This document shows, one piece after another, positions 62,768 through 64,000 of a stretch of DNA of 64,000 nucleotides (position 1 is the stretch's first letter; each line of letters starts with the position of its first letter). A model generated the notes under the pieces. It was not told the DNA's origin. It saw nothing but the letters and a program-made list of their open reading frames with translations, and ran no database searches. The position numbers and the translations under genes were made by a program. Source of the stretch: Paralvinella palmiformis (lineage: Eukaryota > Annelida > Polychaeta > Terebellida > Alvinellidae). The DNA is taken from contig JAODUP010000090.1 in assembly GCA_025642065.1 (NCBI GenBank), positions 746,501-810,500 on the forward strand. Reading direction: 5' to 3'.

Positions 62768-63378
62768 GCCTAGAATACTTGCTGCACACGTTAATACAAT
62801 GGTCCTTTCAGAATTCTTCTGCCAAAAGATTCATCAATTAGAAATGTTTAAACAATGATTCAACTTCACTACTAGCCAATCATATATATTAATATATATG
62901 TGTTACGTAGAAAAATTGTGAAAAACAGCTGGCCTATTTATCATCTACGCATCAGTTTAACATACAGTAAATGGTAGTAGACTTGATAAGTGTAAATTTT
63001 TTAAATAAGACGACAAAAGTCATTAGTTTAGTTATTTTAAAATAAATGTTTAAAATGTGCAGTGATATATCTGTTACATAAAATATATTTGTTTTGCTAA
63101 ATTTTCTTGTTGTTGTTGTTATTATTATTAGATAAATAACTAGTAAATCTAGTTGTGACAAGCATATTTTATTGCATGCTTCCCTAATGGATTACAAAGT
63201 TTATTTCCAATGAATCAAACCCATTCATCATATAATTGTATCTTAATTAACTGTATTATACAGTTTGTAATGTGTGCTATATGCATATAGAGATAATTAT
63301 ATTGAAACTGGAGAACATCTTAATACTCAGTCAAATGTTTACGAGTGACTCATATGTATAATATATGTATATACTGAT

Positions 63379-63417
<39 letters not shown>

Positions 63418-64000
63418 TATTTTACATGGTTTTATATATGAATCAGGAAAACAAATAGGTAGTTAAAATGTTTGTCATTTATGTGATAACTTCAGACTCT
63501 AGGCACAATTAAGAAGCACATATGATGTCATCATCAATCATAGTAAACCCATACTCCACCCTCTCTAATTATCATATATAGATTCTAGCTCTACCTACCT
63601 TTATTACCTGGGATAAACCAATTAAGGTGTTCTTCTGACAGGCGTATTTGCTGGACAATAAACACCTGGGGCGTTTTAATTCTGCGCAGTACTGAGTCCT
63701 TTGTTCCTATTTGGTAACGATTATTCCAGTTTAATCAAGATTCGTGGATCTTCTTGGAATTTTATTCATACACCTTACAGCGCCACTGTTCTTGTCGTTT
63801 GTGCGCATATCAGAGTGAACTGCATCACGCTTCCAGGCTTTCTGCCTACACACCATGACAGCATAATCTGAAATATTTCTGGATATCCGAGTACAAGGCT
63901 TTCACTGACTAACAGCACCAAGCGGTCTTCCTTTGGCAGTACCCTAAACTAGACCCACCACAGTCATGTGCTTCTGTTTACGTCCGTCTGGATTTTGGCA
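62768..64000. other. 5' flank of the kelch-like gene
   Basis: Upstream sequence on the - strand. AT-rich to about 63600 with an AT tract at 63382-63414, then more balanced composition from 63650 to the window end, which may hold the 5' UTR exon or promoter. No coding exon supported. Confidence 0.4.

Noticed and set aside
1..64000. CRISPR arrays, operons or bacterial features
   Set aside because: The window is clearly intron-containing animal DNA; repeats are microsatellites and transposons without regular spacers.

Overview
This window is animal nuclear DNA: long AT-rich introns, GT-AG splice sites in consistent phase, dinucleotide microsatellites, tRNA-derived SINEs, MITE-like elements and a LINE fragment. 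The gene set (cytoplasmic dynein-2 heavy chain, an anoctamin, an ankyrin/Mab-21 cGAS-like protein and a kelch-like protein) fits an invertebrate. A mollusc or other lophotrochozoan is my best guess from the repeat style and the divergent cGAS-like gene, but the clade is not proven by the sequence.

Layout. (1) 98-1576, + strand: the last three coding exons of the dynein-2 heavy chain gene (DYNC2H1), whose body lies outside the window to the left. (2) 4726-about 40650, - strand: a complete anoctamin/TMEM16 gene. I resolved about 20 coding exons that join in phase to a 984-residue protein. It has four tandem 81-bp versions of the exon for the last membrane helix (TM10) and two alternative 3' terminal exons. 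(3) 42799-47250, - strand: one uninterrupted 1483-codon frame with a disordered N-terminus, several blocks of ankyrin repeats and a C-terminal Mab-21/cGAS-like nucleotidyltransferase domain. (4) 47251-54645: mostly non-coding, with a young SINE, a possible signal-peptide exon (+), a CpG-rich stretch and a hAT-like MITE with target-site duplications. (5) 54646-62767, - strand: a complete ten-exon BTB-BACK-kelch gene encoding 643 residues.

The genes are unrelated in function: ciliary transport motor, membrane channel/scramblase, putative innate immune nucleotide sensor and CUL3 substrate adaptor. DYNC2H1 and the anoctamin are convergent; the other three genes run the same way on the - strand. 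The two observations most worth follow-up are the mutually exclusive TM10 exon cluster, which would give one gene four different dimer-interface helices, and the ankyrin-cGAS-like fusion, whose first catalytic acidic residue appears to be glycine. Exon limits come from reading splice consensus and phase by eye; no transcript or database evidence was available.
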